Source: a virus
Reading direction: 5' to 3' (one strand)
Length of the DNA: 34,997 bases
Virus record (IMG/VR): IMGVR_UViG_3300027980_000029
Span: 1 to 34,997 of that record
Shown: piece by piece, positions 1 through 5,979 of the stretch
Layout: every line of letters starts with the position of its first letter
How positions within the stretch are numbered: position 1 is the first letter of the stretch
Notes under the pieces: model-generated
What the model saw: only the letters and a program-made list of their open reading frames with translations
The model's database searches: none
What the model was told of the DNA's origin: nothing
Made by a program: the position numbers and the translations under genes

Positions 1-243
1 GTTTTTCCAATCATCTGGATCAATCTCTATCCAACTCAGTGGATCATCGCTATCGTGGATCACTTCAATACGTTCCGCCAACTCCCTCCCCGCCGCGACG
101 TGGGCTTCGAGGGTGGCGAGGCGGGCCGAGATTCTGCGGAGATCGTGTTGAACTGCGCGGTTTGGATTATCTTCTTCGGAATCCATTACGTCGAATAAGT
201 TTGCCAGCAGATTCAACTTCTCTATATCTCTCATGGTTTCCAT
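1..243 (-). CDS. Hypothetical protein, 5' part of a gene split by the contig junction
   Basis: The reading frame starts at the ATG at 241-243, which overlaps the stop of the upstream gene (TGATG junction), and runs off the left edge. The terminal repeat lets it continue at 34901 and stop at 34839-34841, giving about 101 residues. The N-terminal half (METMRDIEKLNLLANLFDVM...) is helical and unlike anything recognised. From ARLATLEAHVAAGRELAERI onward it is identical to the C-terminal part of the gene at 32448-32789, which shares the same 156-bp DNA repeat. It sits in the train of small early genes. Function unknown. Confidence 0.7.
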   Translation of the reverse strand, partial: METMRDIEKLNLLANLFDVMDSEEDNPNRAVQHDLRRISARLATLEAHVAAGRELAERIEVIHDSDDPLSWIEIDPDDWKN

Positions 244-473
244 CACCCCACCCCCTCCACAGCGCGCTTCACCGCGCGCCACAGCACGTTGTCTTTCTCG
301 ATCTCCACGCCGTGGCGCTCGCACCACTTGGTGAACCGCTCGGGCGACATCGACATCCGCGCCGCCGCTTGACCCACAGTTATGCGGCCTTCCTTCTCTC
401 GCTGCTTGATCGCCGGGGTGTAGGTGGTTCCCCGGTTGGTGGTGCAGAAGTCTTTGGTGTAGCGGTCGTCCAT
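243..473 (-). CDS. Small putative helix-turn-helix protein
   Basis: 76 residues, start ATG at 471-473 preceded by AAAGGAA. Residues about 31-56 (ITVGQAAARMSMSPERFTKW and following) look like the helix-turn-helix of excisionase/MerR-type DNA-binding proteins: a helix with AA at the usual positions, then a turn and a recognition-like helix. It is the first gene after the RecT group in the leftward unit and is coupled to the next gene by a 1-base stop/start overlap. It could be a small regulator or excisionase-like protein. The family is not confirmed. Confidence 0.6.
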   Translation of the reverse strand: MDDRYTKDFCTTNRGTTYTPAIKQREKEGRITVGQAAARMSMSPERFTKWCERHGVEIEKDNVLWRAVKRAVEGVG

Positions 474-532
474 CGTGTTCCTTTCGGTAAACCCGCCGCC
501 GCGACCTCTCGTGGCGACGGGGGGAGGAGGAT

Positions 533-730
533 TCAGTCGTCGCTGTTGATCTCTGCGTACAACGTAGCCTCGCCCGTGATGATGTGGTGCATCTGTTCGC
601 AGTCAACCTCGACCTCGCCCACCGCGTTGCCGTCATCGTCCTCAATCAGAATACGGAAGCCATCACGTTCATCGTCGTCGATCGGGTCGATCCCGTACCA
701 CGAGAATCTGATTCTGTTCTTGTCGCTCAT
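533..730 (-). CDS. Small acidic hypothetical protein
   Basis: 65 residues, strongly acidic (IDDDERDG, EDDDGN, EVEVDCEQ), with the ribosome-binding signal AGGAGACC before ATG 728-730. The pattern of short strands suggests a compact beta-rich fold. It lies just downstream of RecT in the early leftward unit with a 33-base gap. I do not recognise the family. Small acidic proteins in this position are often DNA mimics or host-takeover factors, but nothing in the sequence proves that here. Confidence 0.6.
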   Translation of the reverse strand: MSDKNRIRFSWYGIDPIDDDERDGFRILIEDDDGNAVGEVEVDCEQMHHIITGEATLYAEINSDD

Positions 731-763
731 CGCTGGTCTCCTGCTTGGTGTGACGGTCAGTCT

Positions 764-1687
764 TCAGAACGGGATATCGTCCGGCGTGATGACCACCGGC
801 TCATCGCTGCGGGGCCGCTTCGGTTCCGGCTTCGGATTCTCGGCGGGTTCGAACAGTTCCTCGGTGAGTTCGTCGGCGCGGGTCTTGCGCTCATGACCGC
901 TGCCGGGGAGTTCGGGCATCGACGATGCCCCCACAAACTCAACACGATCCTCCTGCTCCAGTTGGTCGAGGACCGTGCCGAGTTCGGCGAACGCGGGCAG
1001 GTACTTGAACAGCCTGCGGATCGCCGTCTTGCGCGCCATCTCGATGTAGTCGCTCGCCCACGGCCCCCCCTGGCCGAACTTCGATCGCTTGCGGATCGCG
1101 TCGATCTCGGCCTTCGTCAGAACGTCGTGCATGTGATCGCCGCTCGGGAGCGTGGCGACGGCGTACACCAACCGCAGGTCGATGTTTGATCGCGGCCCGC
1201 CGTAGTCGGGGACGTGGATGATCTCATTCTGCGTGCCGCGACGATCCTCGAAACGATCCTCGGCGAACACCGGGACCGCCTCGATCTTGCGCACCGCGCC
1301 CGACCGGCTCGCCTGATGGATCATGCCCCGGTATCCGATCTGGACCTGCATCTCGGTGACGTAGGAGCCGTCGTCGCGCTTGTTGCTGTACGGGATCAGG
1401 TAGAGCAACCCGCGCTCGCGGTTGGGCTCCATGTTGAGGATCGTCACCTGGATCGCGGCGCGCTGCACGCTCTCGGGGTCGCAGAGCCACAGTTTCGGCT
1501 CGCGATGCACCTCGGTCATCATCAGGGCCAGCAGTTGCTCGGCCCGCTCCTGATCCTTCGAGGGCATCCGGCGAACGACCTTCTTGAGTAGCGTTTCGGA
1601 CCCCACCGCCTCGCCGATGGCGCGGAGATTGGAGCCCGCGTCGAGGGCGCCCCGGTTGTCGGGCTTGCGTTCGATCTGGTTGCTCAT
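764..1687 (-). CDS. recT: RecT-family single-strand annealing protein
   Basis: 307 residues, typical of phage RecT annealases that pair complementary single strands in recombination-dependent replication or repair. The core matches RecT: CDPESVQRAAIQVTILNMEP, then YLIPYSNKR, QVQIGYRGMIHQASRSGAVR (the IGYxG motif) and the GPWASDYIEMARKTAIRRLF block near residues 205-230. The C-terminal 55 residues are charged and proline-rich and end in PDDIPF, the same acidic tip that ends bacterial single-strand binding protein. It overlaps the gene before it by 4 bases and sits two genes downstream of the YqaJ exonuclease, its usual partner. Starts at ATG 1685-1687. Confidence 0.93.
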   Translation of the reverse strand: MSNQIERKPDNRGALDAGSNLRAIGEAVGSETLLKKVVRRMPSKDQERAEQLLALMMTEVHREPKLWLCDPESVQRAAIQVTILNMEPNRERGLLYLIPYSNKRDDGSYVTEMQVQIGYRGMIHQASRSGAVRKIEAVPVFAEDRFEDRRGTQNEIIHVPDYGGPRSNIDLRLVYAVATLPSGDHMHDVLTKAEIDAIRKRSKFGQGGPWASDYIEMARKTAIRRLFKYLPAFAELGTVLDQLEQEDRVEFVGASSMPELPGSGHERKTRADELTEELFEPAENPKPEPKRPRSDEPVVITPDDIPF

Positions 1688-1980
1688 GGCTGGTCATCCT
1701 CAAACGGGTCGATGTTGTGTGATTTGAGTTGCCCTTCAATCACATCCAACTGGTGAGCCCACTCTTTGAGAACCTGCTCCCTGATGCTCGCTTGGAGTTT
1801 GTCTGGAATAGGATGCGTGCTGTGCTGCCTCCAAGTCCCGTCATCCGGTGTTGAGATCCTGATCGGCGGCTTTGATGGGGTCTCGGCTGATTCTGATTCC
1901 GGTTTGGGGTCGATCCTTCGGATGATCTCGATCAACCTGTCTCGCTCTGCAAAAAGATGCTTGATTCCGGTGATGTTCAT
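1684..1980 (-). CDS. Hypothetical protein between the recombinase genes
   Basis: 98 residues lying between the exonuclease and annealase genes, joined to both by 4-base ATGA overlaps, so all three are translationally coupled. It has an N-terminal helix (HLFAERDRLIEIIRRIDP), a proline/serine-rich linker, a second helical segment around EQVLKEWAHQLDVIEGQLKS, and an acidic end. No family is recognised. Its position suggests an accessory factor for the recombination pair, an inference from context only. Confidence 0.7.
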   Translation of the reverse strand: MNITGIKHLFAERDRLIEIIRRIDPKPESESAETPSKPPIRISTPDDGTWRQHSTHPIPDKLQASIREQVLKEWAHQLDVIEGQLKSHNIDPFEDDQP

Positions 1981-2825
1981 TTGTTCCCCTTCAATCGGAA
2001 GTTCAGCGCCCGGAACTCGGACGGCTTCACGGTGTATTCCTTGCGGCTCTGCAACGCCAGCGACACGCGGAACCCGTCAGACTCCGCGATCTCCCCGTCG
2101 CCCATCGCCTCGATCAGCGCGGCCTTCGCGGCCTCAAGTTTCTGACTCGCCGCCTTGACATCATCGCGGGCGGCGCACGCGGCGCGGACGAGTTCGATCG
2201 GGACGCTCGCCACCTTGCCCGGCTCGCGCGGGATTCGCTTCAAGACCTCGACCGATGCCGTCTCTGGCGGCGGGACGCGCTTCTCGACGTGATCGCGCCA
2301 GAACGCCTCGCCACGGCTGACGATCATGTCGATCATCGTCGGGTGCCGCTTCACGACGTAGGTGCGGGTATCGAAGTTTGAGAATAGCCCCACGACGTAG
2401 GCGGTGTCAGCATCGCAGCAGTGGAGTTGGTGCTGCGCCTGCACCATGACGTATCGCGGGATCTCGTCGGTGCCCTCGTCGCCCCACTCGTCGAATACCG
2501 GCGAGTTGAACCGGACGGTCTTGACCTCGACGGGCTCGCCGTCTGTGGTCATGCCGTCAACGTTGGCGGCGAGGATGCCGCCCTTGCTGATGAACGTCTC
2601 GTCTCGGACGGCGATCGGGATGCCGATCATCTTGTCGGCGTGGTCGAGGACCGCCGCCTCGAAGTAGTTGCCCGCGTCGTACTCTTTGCGCCACGGTTTT
2701 TCGACGCCGAGTTTGGACCAATAGACATCACCCGCCGTGGCGTATGGGCTGACGCCGAGTATTGCGGGCGAGTCGCTGGACCCGACGTGCTGTCGCCGCT
2801 GCTCGCGTTGGGTGTCGGTAATCAT
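1977..2825 (-). CDS. YqaJ-type viral recombinase exonuclease
   Basis: 282 residues with the PD-(D/E)XK nuclease signature of the YqaJ/lambda-exonuclease family. It opens with GSSDSPAILGVSPY, the substrate-loop motif of YqaJ proteins. It then has GNYFEAAVLD with the conserved glutamate, ANVDGMTTDGEPVEVKT with the catalytic D...E-x-K, and VQAQHQLHCCDADTAYVVGL. Such enzymes resect double-strand ends to give 3' tails for the RecT partner, found here two genes downstream. The C-terminal 90 residues are helical and probably an accessory domain. Starts at ATG 2823-2825, overlapping the upstream gene by 4 bases. Confidence 0.92.
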   Translation of the reverse strand: MITDTQREQRRQHVGSSDSPAILGVSPYATAGDVYWSKLGVEKPWRKEYDAGNYFEAAVLDHADKMIGIPIAVRDETFISKGGILAANVDGMTTDGEPVEVKTVRFNSPVFDEWGDEGTDEIPRYVMVQAQHQLHCCDADTAYVVGLFSNFDTRTYVVKRHPTMIDMIVSRGEAFWRDHVEKRVPPPETASVEVLKRIPREPGKVASVPIELVRAACAARDDVKAASQKLEAAKAALIEAMGDGEIAESDGFRVSLALQSRKEYTVKPSEFRALNFRLKGNK

Positions 2826-3025
2826 TCGCGTGGCTCACTATCAAGTTTGTCGATAACCGCGTCAGCGATCTGAACACATCGAAGCGCCACAACCGTTCCG
2901 GTCTTGAGCGAGTTATCAACTTCCTCTTTCGCGAGCATTTCAGATAGCGGGCCGTTGCTGGAAATCCCGGTAAGAACGCACCCGGCGAGGTAAACCCTTC
3001 TGTTGTCTATTTCTTCTCTTCTCAT
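2822..3025 (-). CDS. Small hypothetical protein
   Basis: 67 residues, start ATG 3023-3025 with the genome's standard signal AGGAGACA seven bases upstream. It contains two cysteines (LAGCVLTG, ALRCVQIAD) and a C-terminal amphipathic helix. It overlaps the exonuclease gene by 4 bases. No family recognised. Confidence 0.65.
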   Translation of the reverse strand: MRREEIDNRRVYLAGCVLTGISSNGPLSEMLAKEEVDNSLKTGTVVALRCVQIADAVIDKLDSEPRE

Positions 3026-3033
3026 GTTGTCTC

Positions 3034-3420
3034 CTAAAGGTTATTCCTGATCCACTCCGCGATCGTGCGGAAGTCCTGCCCGTCGTCGTTCATCGCCTGG
3101 ACCGCCCGCATCGACGGGCCGTCGAGGCCGGCGACGCGCAGCACGGCCTTCGGTGGGTACGTCCGGCTCCCCATCATCTCGCAGACGCCATTGGCGTCGG
3201 GCCTGCCCCACTGGTCGGGGAACACGATATCGCAAAGGACGCCGAGCGCGCAGAACGCCCCGGCCTTGTGCGTGCGGTCGCCGCCGTGCGTGGTCTTGAC
3301 GCCGCGCGGCATCTTCCGCAGGTGGCCCCGGTGCTGGCGGTACTTCTTGCTCAGGAGCGCTTCGATCCACTGGTCGCGGATCTGGATGTCCATGAGGGTT
3401 TCGGGTGTGGTGGCGATCAC
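3034..3420 (-). CDS. Conserved phage hypothetical protein
   Basis: 128 residues. I place the start at GTG 3418-3420 because it forms a GTGA overlap with the upstream stop; ATG at 3391-3393 (MDIQIRDQW) is the alternative. The layout is that of a widespread phage protein of unknown role: WIEALLSKKYRQHRG near the N-terminus, a central FCALGVLCDI motif, YPPKAVLRVAGLDG, and a terminal MNDDGQDFRTIAEWI helix. This WI-AL-S-x-Y ... F-C-x-L-G-V-L-C-D ... MND-x-G-x-x-F-x-x-IA-x-WI pattern recurs in many phage and prophage genomes; its biochemical function is unknown to me. Confidence 0.8.
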   Translation of the reverse strand: MIATTPETLMDIQIRDQWIEALLSKKYRQHRGHLRKMPRGVKTTHGGDRTHKAGAFCALGVLCDIVFPDQWGRPDANGVCEMMGSRTYPPKAVLRVAGLDGPSMRAVQAMNDDGQDFRTIAEWIRNNL

Positions 3421-3908
3421 TTCGACACCCCCACCGTGACAACGGGCGGACCCGGTTTCGACCTGTCGATAACGACCGCGTTTGGCGATTCTGATGTGGT
3501 CTTGACGCTGTTGCCCCACGCCGTCACGGTCGAGTTGCCCCACGCCGTCACGGTCGAGTTGCCCAACGCATACACATGCCGGTCGCCGGTGATCTCGTGT
3601 TCGCCATCGAGAATAACGCGGGCCTCGTGCCAGTCCGCCAGCGCGAGCCTGGCGCGGCGCTCGCAGTCCTCCGCGTCGTACCACTCGGGCAGCAGGTCTT
3701 GGTCAACGCGGTACGCCCATTCTTCGATGGGCCTGCGCATGTCGCCATCCGGCGGCGTGATCTCGACCGAAACAGACTTGATGAGCCGGGGTACGCGAGA
3801 TGTCTCCTCGGCGATGCCGTATTCCTCTCTGATCTTTGTGTGGTGGTCCGAAGACATGCTCCAGAATGCGGACTTCTTCGTCAGCACGAATGACGCTGGG
3901 TTGCACAT
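3417..3908 (-). CDS. Conserved phage protein with C-terminal AWGNSTVT repeats
   Basis: 163 residues, start ATG 3906-3908 overlapping the upstream TAA by one base. The N-terminus MCNPASFVLTKKSAFWS, then the SVEITPPDGDMRRPIEEW and YRVDQDLLPEWYDAE blocks, are the hallmarks of a phage/bacterial family whose members end in repeated YGNSTV-like octapeptides. After ARVILDGEHEITGDRHVYAL come two perfect copies of an eight-residue unit (A-W-G-N-S-T-V-T) and a degenerate third, which probably build turns of a small beta-helix. Other members can carry many more repeats, so this is a short version. Function unknown. Confidence 0.8.
   Translation of the reverse strand: MCNPASFVLTKKSAFWSMSSDHHTKIREEYGIAEETSRVPRLIKSVSVEITPPDGDMRRPIEEWAYRVDQDLLPEWYDAEDCERRARLALADWHEARVILDGEHEITGDRHVYALGNSTVTAWGNSTVTAWGNSVKTTSESPNAVVIDRSKPGPPVVTVGVSK
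3511..3558 (-). repeat. Two perfect 24-bp tandem repeats inside a coding sequence
   Basis: The 24-base unit starting TTGCCCCACGCC occurs at 3511-3534 and 3535-3558 with no mismatch, and an incomplete third copy follows from 3559. The length is a multiple of three and encodes the octapeptide repeat of the overlapping gene, so copy number can change without frameshift. Confidence 0.9.
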
Positions 3909-4096
3909 TACTCGATCTCCCTCCCCGTCACCCTGCCGATGGCGAGGATCAGGTTGTCGATGTTCTCGCCGTTGATGACGATCTTGCTCATCACGAGTTT
4001 CGTGCCCGGCTTGCATTTCTCGATCCGCACGCCGCCGCCGGGCGACTTCCTGACGGTGACTTCCGCGCCGTTGGGTTCGGTGAGTTTTTCGGTCAT
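3908..4096 (-). CDS. Small hypothetical protein
   Basis: 62 residues starting at ATG 4094-4096, which overlaps the stop of the upstream gene (ATGA). The predicted protein is basic in the middle (VRKSPGGGVRIEKCKPGTKL) and ends in a hydrophobic helix plus VTGREIE. It is coupled at both ends to neighbours in the early cluster. Not recognised. Confidence 0.6.
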   Translation of the reverse strand: MTEKLTEPNGAEVTVRKSPGGGVRIEKCKPGTKLVMSKIVINGENIDNLILAIGRVTGREIE

Positions 4097-4434
4097 TGGG
4101 GTTCCTCCGTCGCTTTCAACATCGCAACGCACTTGTCGCGGAGGTCGGCATTGAGCCACCGATTGATGTCTTCAACATCCCACGACCACGAATAGACCTG
4201 GTTTTCTGTGCCACCAACGACTTCGCAGAACATGTCGAACTTCTGCTGCGGGGTCATCTCGTTCGTTGCGAGTACGAAGTCGTCGTGACACTCGATCGGG
4301 TTGAACAGCGAGCAATGCAAGTGTCCGTTAGGTTGCTCCCAATGCGGTCCATCAAAGTGCTGCGCAAGAGTCCAACCGATCATCTTGGCGATATCGCCGA
4401 TTATCTCTCTGTCTGTTCGCTTGGTTGTGGTCAT
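4093..4434 (-). CDS. ABA-sandwich-like phage protein, copy 1
   Basis: 113 residues, start ATG 4432-4434 in a 4-base overlap. It begins with DIAKMIGWTLAQHFDGPHWE, has ECHDDFVLATNEMTPQQKFD in the middle and ends LRDKCVAMLKATEEPQ. The opening 'I..k..GW' and the closing 'A..lLkA.e' helix resemble the phage ABA sandwich domain proteins common in small-gene clusters. A clear paralogue lies at 31517-31882, sharing the HDDF..A....TP.Q motif and the LR.KC.A.L.A.E ending. Function unknown. Confidence 0.7.
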   Translation of the reverse strand: MTTTKRTDREIIGDIAKMIGWTLAQHFDGPHWEQPNGHLHCSLFNPIECHDDFVLATNEMTPQQKFDMFCEVVGGTENQVYSWSWDVEDINRWLNADLRDKCVAMLKATEEPQ

Positions 4435-4679
4435 GCCCCGATCCTCATGCGCATCTCCTCGAAGTACGATTCCTTCCACGACCCGAGCGAGCCGGGCACG
4501 ACGACCGCCGCCGAGATGTCGATGTCGTCGGCGATGCCCTCGCAGACTTTGGCGAGTACGTCGTCGTCCATCGCGGCGATCCGATCGCGGTCCATGCGGC
4601 GCAGCGTCTCCCGCATCGCGTCGAGGTTGGCTTGTAAGGCGTCGATACGGTCGCTGAGTTCTCTGGTGCTGATCTTCAT
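4431..4679 (-). CDS. Hypothetical coiled-coil protein
   Basis: 82 residues from ATG 4677-4679, chosen over an upstream TTG because AGGAGACC stands directly before it. The first 45 residues form a long charged helix (LSDRIDALQANLDAMRETLR and onward) with a heptad pattern. The rest is acidic then hydrophobic and ends in a short basic helix. It overlaps the next gene by 4 bases. No family recognised. Confidence 0.65.
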   Translation of the reverse strand: MKISTRELSDRIDALQANLDAMRETLRRMDRDRIAAMDDDVLAKVCEGIADDIDISAAVVVPGSLGSWKESYFEEMRMRIGA

Positions 4680-4762
4680 GGTGGTCTCCTTATTCCGCGC
4701 GTTCGCGGCGGGGAAGCCGCCCGGACAAGGCGGCGCCCCTGCCGACAACACGTCGGCCCCTG

Positions 4763-4966
4763 TCAATCCGGTAGAACGTCGTTGTAGGTGTAGAGCGGCT
4801 TGCGCGGGTCGCTGTCGTCCATGCGTCCGAGTTCGCGCAGGCGGTCGAGTTCGCGCTGGTTGTCAAGCGATTCCTCGTGGCATTCCTCGCATCGGTCGTT
4901 CCTGGCGATGTCGCTGGGGTCTGCGGGTTCGCCGCAGAATGGGCATTCGGTTTGTTGGTCGTTCAT
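4763..4966 (-). CDS. Small zinc-ribbon protein
   Basis: 67 residues, start ATG 4964-4966 with AAGGAGACACC upstream. Two CxxC knuckles, CPFCGEP at residues 8-11 and CEECHEE about 17 residues on, predict a single zinc site. The remainder is acidic and helical (LDNQRELDRLRELGRMDDSD). Small zinc-ribbon proteins of this kind are frequent in phage early regions, where they bind nucleic acid or host proteins; the partner here is unknown. An 83-base gap with GC-rich inverted repeats separates it from the next gene. Confidence 0.7.
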   Translation of the reverse strand: MNDQQTECPFCGEPADPSDIARNDRCEECHEESLDNQRELDRLRELGRMDDSDPRKPLYTYNDVLPD

Positions 4967-4987
4967 GGTGTCTCCTTGTCGAAAGGA

Positions 4988-5022
4988 GCCGCCCAGCGCG
5001 CCGCGAGCGCGCGCCGGGCGGC
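4988..5022 (-). other. GC-rich hairpin upstream of the zinc-ribbon gene
   Basis: GCCGCCC (4988-4994) and GGGCGGC (5016-5022) form the base of a strong stem with additional GCGCG pairing inside. It lies between the stop of the gene at 5030 and the ribosome-binding signal of the gene ending at 4966. There is no U-tract, so it is more likely an mRNA-processing or stability structure than an intrinsic terminator. Confidence 0.45.
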
Positions 5023-5029
5023 GGGAGGA

Positions 5030-5392
5030 TCAGGCTGTGGGTTCCGCTAGGGCGAGGGCCAGCGCTTTTCGTGCCCGATGCACAACAGCCGAGATTGCTG
5101 TCGGCCTGGCCCCGGAGCCGTCGTAGGTCAGCGCGTCAATCTCGTCGGCGCATTCCTGAAGCGATAGAACCAGCGCGGCGTGACTGTTCACGGCGCGGAC
5201 GATGAAGGCGGTTTGTGCCTCCTTCCCCGCGTCGTCGTTGTATGGGTATCCAACGATGGCGATCCTGTTTGGGGTGTCGCCAATCCTCGCGCCGCCTTCG
5301 CCATACTTGGCCTTCTTGTCGTGGATTTCATTCCCGTTTGCGTGATACCACGGCGTCGGTGAGTGCGTGGTCTGTTTCGTCTCGGTTGTCAT
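5030..5392 (-). CDS. Conserved phage hypothetical protein, first leftward gene
   Basis: 120 residues, start ATG 5390-5392 with AGGAGA upstream. It shows the pattern of a common phage family: an N-terminal HSPTPWYHANGNEIHDKK, a middle IAIVGYP strand, then EAQTAFIVRAVNSHAALVLS and a C-terminal helix with alternating alanines. The family is widespread in early regions, has no known function and is usually a small soluble alpha/beta protein. It is the first gene of the leftward transcription unit. Confidence 0.8.
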   Translation of the reverse strand: MTTETKQTTHSPTPWYHANGNEIHDKKAKYGEGGARIGDTPNRIAIVGYPYNDDAGKEAQTAFIVRAVNSHAALVLSLQECADEIDALTYDGSGARPTAISAVVHRARKALALALAEPTA

Positions 5393-5649
5393 GGTTTTCT
5401 CCTGCCCTCGCGGGCTCCTCCAACCTGCTCTCCGGTTGGCCGAGGCCGGGCGTCATCCCGACACCACCATCATCGGGATTTTCAGCCGCGTGTGTTGAAG
5501 TAAATCCGAGAAATCGTCGAATCGGGGCGTTTTCTAGGGAAAACCCCGGGGTCCGCGCCGATAACTGGGGGAATCACCGGCCCCCGCTGTTGACGGTTTG
5601 GGGAGAACTTGGGGAGTAGTTTTTCGATTGACGCCGGGCGGCGTGTTCT

Positions 5650-5682
5650 CGCTGACAATCCGCTGACAATCCGCTGACAATC
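5650..5682. repeat. Three tandem 11-bp repeats (CGCTGACAATC)
   Basis: CGCTGACAATC occurs three times head to tail at 5650-5660, 5661-5671 and 5672-5682 without mismatch. An 11-bp period puts the copies on the same face of the helix, as expected for cooperative binding of a regulator or initiator. It sits in the divergent control region. Confidence 0.8.
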
Positions 5683-5696
5683 CTGTCAACGGGCCA

Positions 5697-5738
5697 CGCT
5701 ACATCCGGCGTAGCGGCCCGCTACATCTCCTGTAGCGG
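5697..5738. promoter_or_regulatory. Two adjacent palindromic operator-like sites
   Basis: CGCTAC/GTAGCG at 5697-5715 (7-base spacer) and CCGCTACA/TGTAGCGG at 5718-5738 (5-base spacer) are two related inverted repeats about 22 bases apart. The second is followed by TTTTT and could also act as a rightward terminator, but there is no rightward gene to its left. Paired operators for a dimeric repressor are the more economical reading. Confidence 0.55.
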
Positions 5739-5747
5739 ATTTTTATG

Positions 5748-5777
5748 AGACAGGTTGAAAATACATAAGACAGGTTG
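5748..5777. repeat. Two AGACAGGTTG direct repeats 20 bp apart
   Basis: AGACAGGTTG is found at 5748-5757 and 5768-5777. The 20-base spacing is about two helical turns. They lie just upstream of the rightward promoter, so they may be activator or initiator sites. The complementary word CCTGTC also occurs at 5682-5687. Confidence 0.6.
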
Positions 5778-5823
5778 GCCGGCGACGGCGTATATGAACA
5801 GTAGTGGGTCCGTAGCCGGCCGC

Positions 5824-5853
5824 TTGACGCCCAGGGCGGCGGCGCGGTATGGT
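5824..5853 (+). promoter_or_regulatory. Rightward sigma70-like promoter
   Basis: TTGACG (5824-5829) is followed after 18 bases by TATGGT (5848-5853), a good match to a housekeeping promoter. The expected transcription start is near 5860, just before the leader hairpin and about 120 bases before the replication gene. It is the best rightward promoter seen in the control region. Confidence 0.6.
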
Positions 5854-5859
5854 GGGGGC

Positions 5860-5963
5860 GTGAAGAATGAGACTCCCAACCACTGACGCATAAACACCGC
5901 CAGCGCGCCCTAGTCCGGCGGGCCGTTCTTCACATACCAGCCTTCACGCTGGCGGTGTTTTTT
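5860..5963 (+). ncRNA. Leader RNA or small RNA ending in a terminator-like hairpin
   Basis: From the predicted start near 5860 the transcript would carry GTGAAGAA (5860-5867), complementary to TTCTTCAC at 5926-5933; the overlapping CGTGAAG is also complementary to CTTCACG at 5942-5948. The second pairing would compete with the 3' arm of the large hairpin at 5947-5960. Mutually exclusive pairings of this kind are the mark of attenuators or copy-number control RNAs. A possible eight-codon leader peptide begins at GTG 5860. It is an inference from base pairing alone. Confidence 0.45.
5892..5963 (+). terminator. Long-stem rho-independent terminator or attenuator
   Basis: AAACACCGCCAGCG at 5892-5905 is perfectly complementary to CGCTGGCGGTGTTT at 5947-5960, a 14-bp stem with a 41-base loop, and six T follow at 5958-5963. 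The loop contains its own CGCC/GGCG hairpin. The U-tract points to rightward termination just before the replication gene, hence attenuation rather than end of an operon. Confidence 0.55.
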
Positions 5964-5979
5964 ATTGATCGGTCGCACA

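Larger units (their letters stand above)
5393..5979. promoter_or_regulatory. Divergent control region between the two transcription units
   Basis: A stretch of 587 bases with no convincing protein gene, between divergent genes. From left to right it holds three 11-bp direct repeats, two palindromes built on CGCTAC/GTAGCG, two copies of AGACAGGTTG spaced 20 bases apart, a rightward sigma70-like promoter, and a leader with a large terminator-like hairpin. A small CCAACC/GGTTGG inverted repeat lies near 5420-5439. I could not find a convincing leftward promoter, although one must drive the gene at 5030. Confidence 0.75.

Noticed and set aside
3511-3558. Tandem repeats as a CRISPR-like array
   Set aside because: Units are directly adjacent with no spacers, and they keep the reading frame of a conserved protein.
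5650-5682. Tandem 11-bp repeats as a CRISPR array
   Set aside because: Too short and without spacers; regulatory or iteron-like.
5719-5745. Palindrome plus T-run as an operon terminator
   Set aside because: No rightward gene lies to its left and it has a sister palindrome beside it, so an operator is likelier, though termination cannot be excluded.
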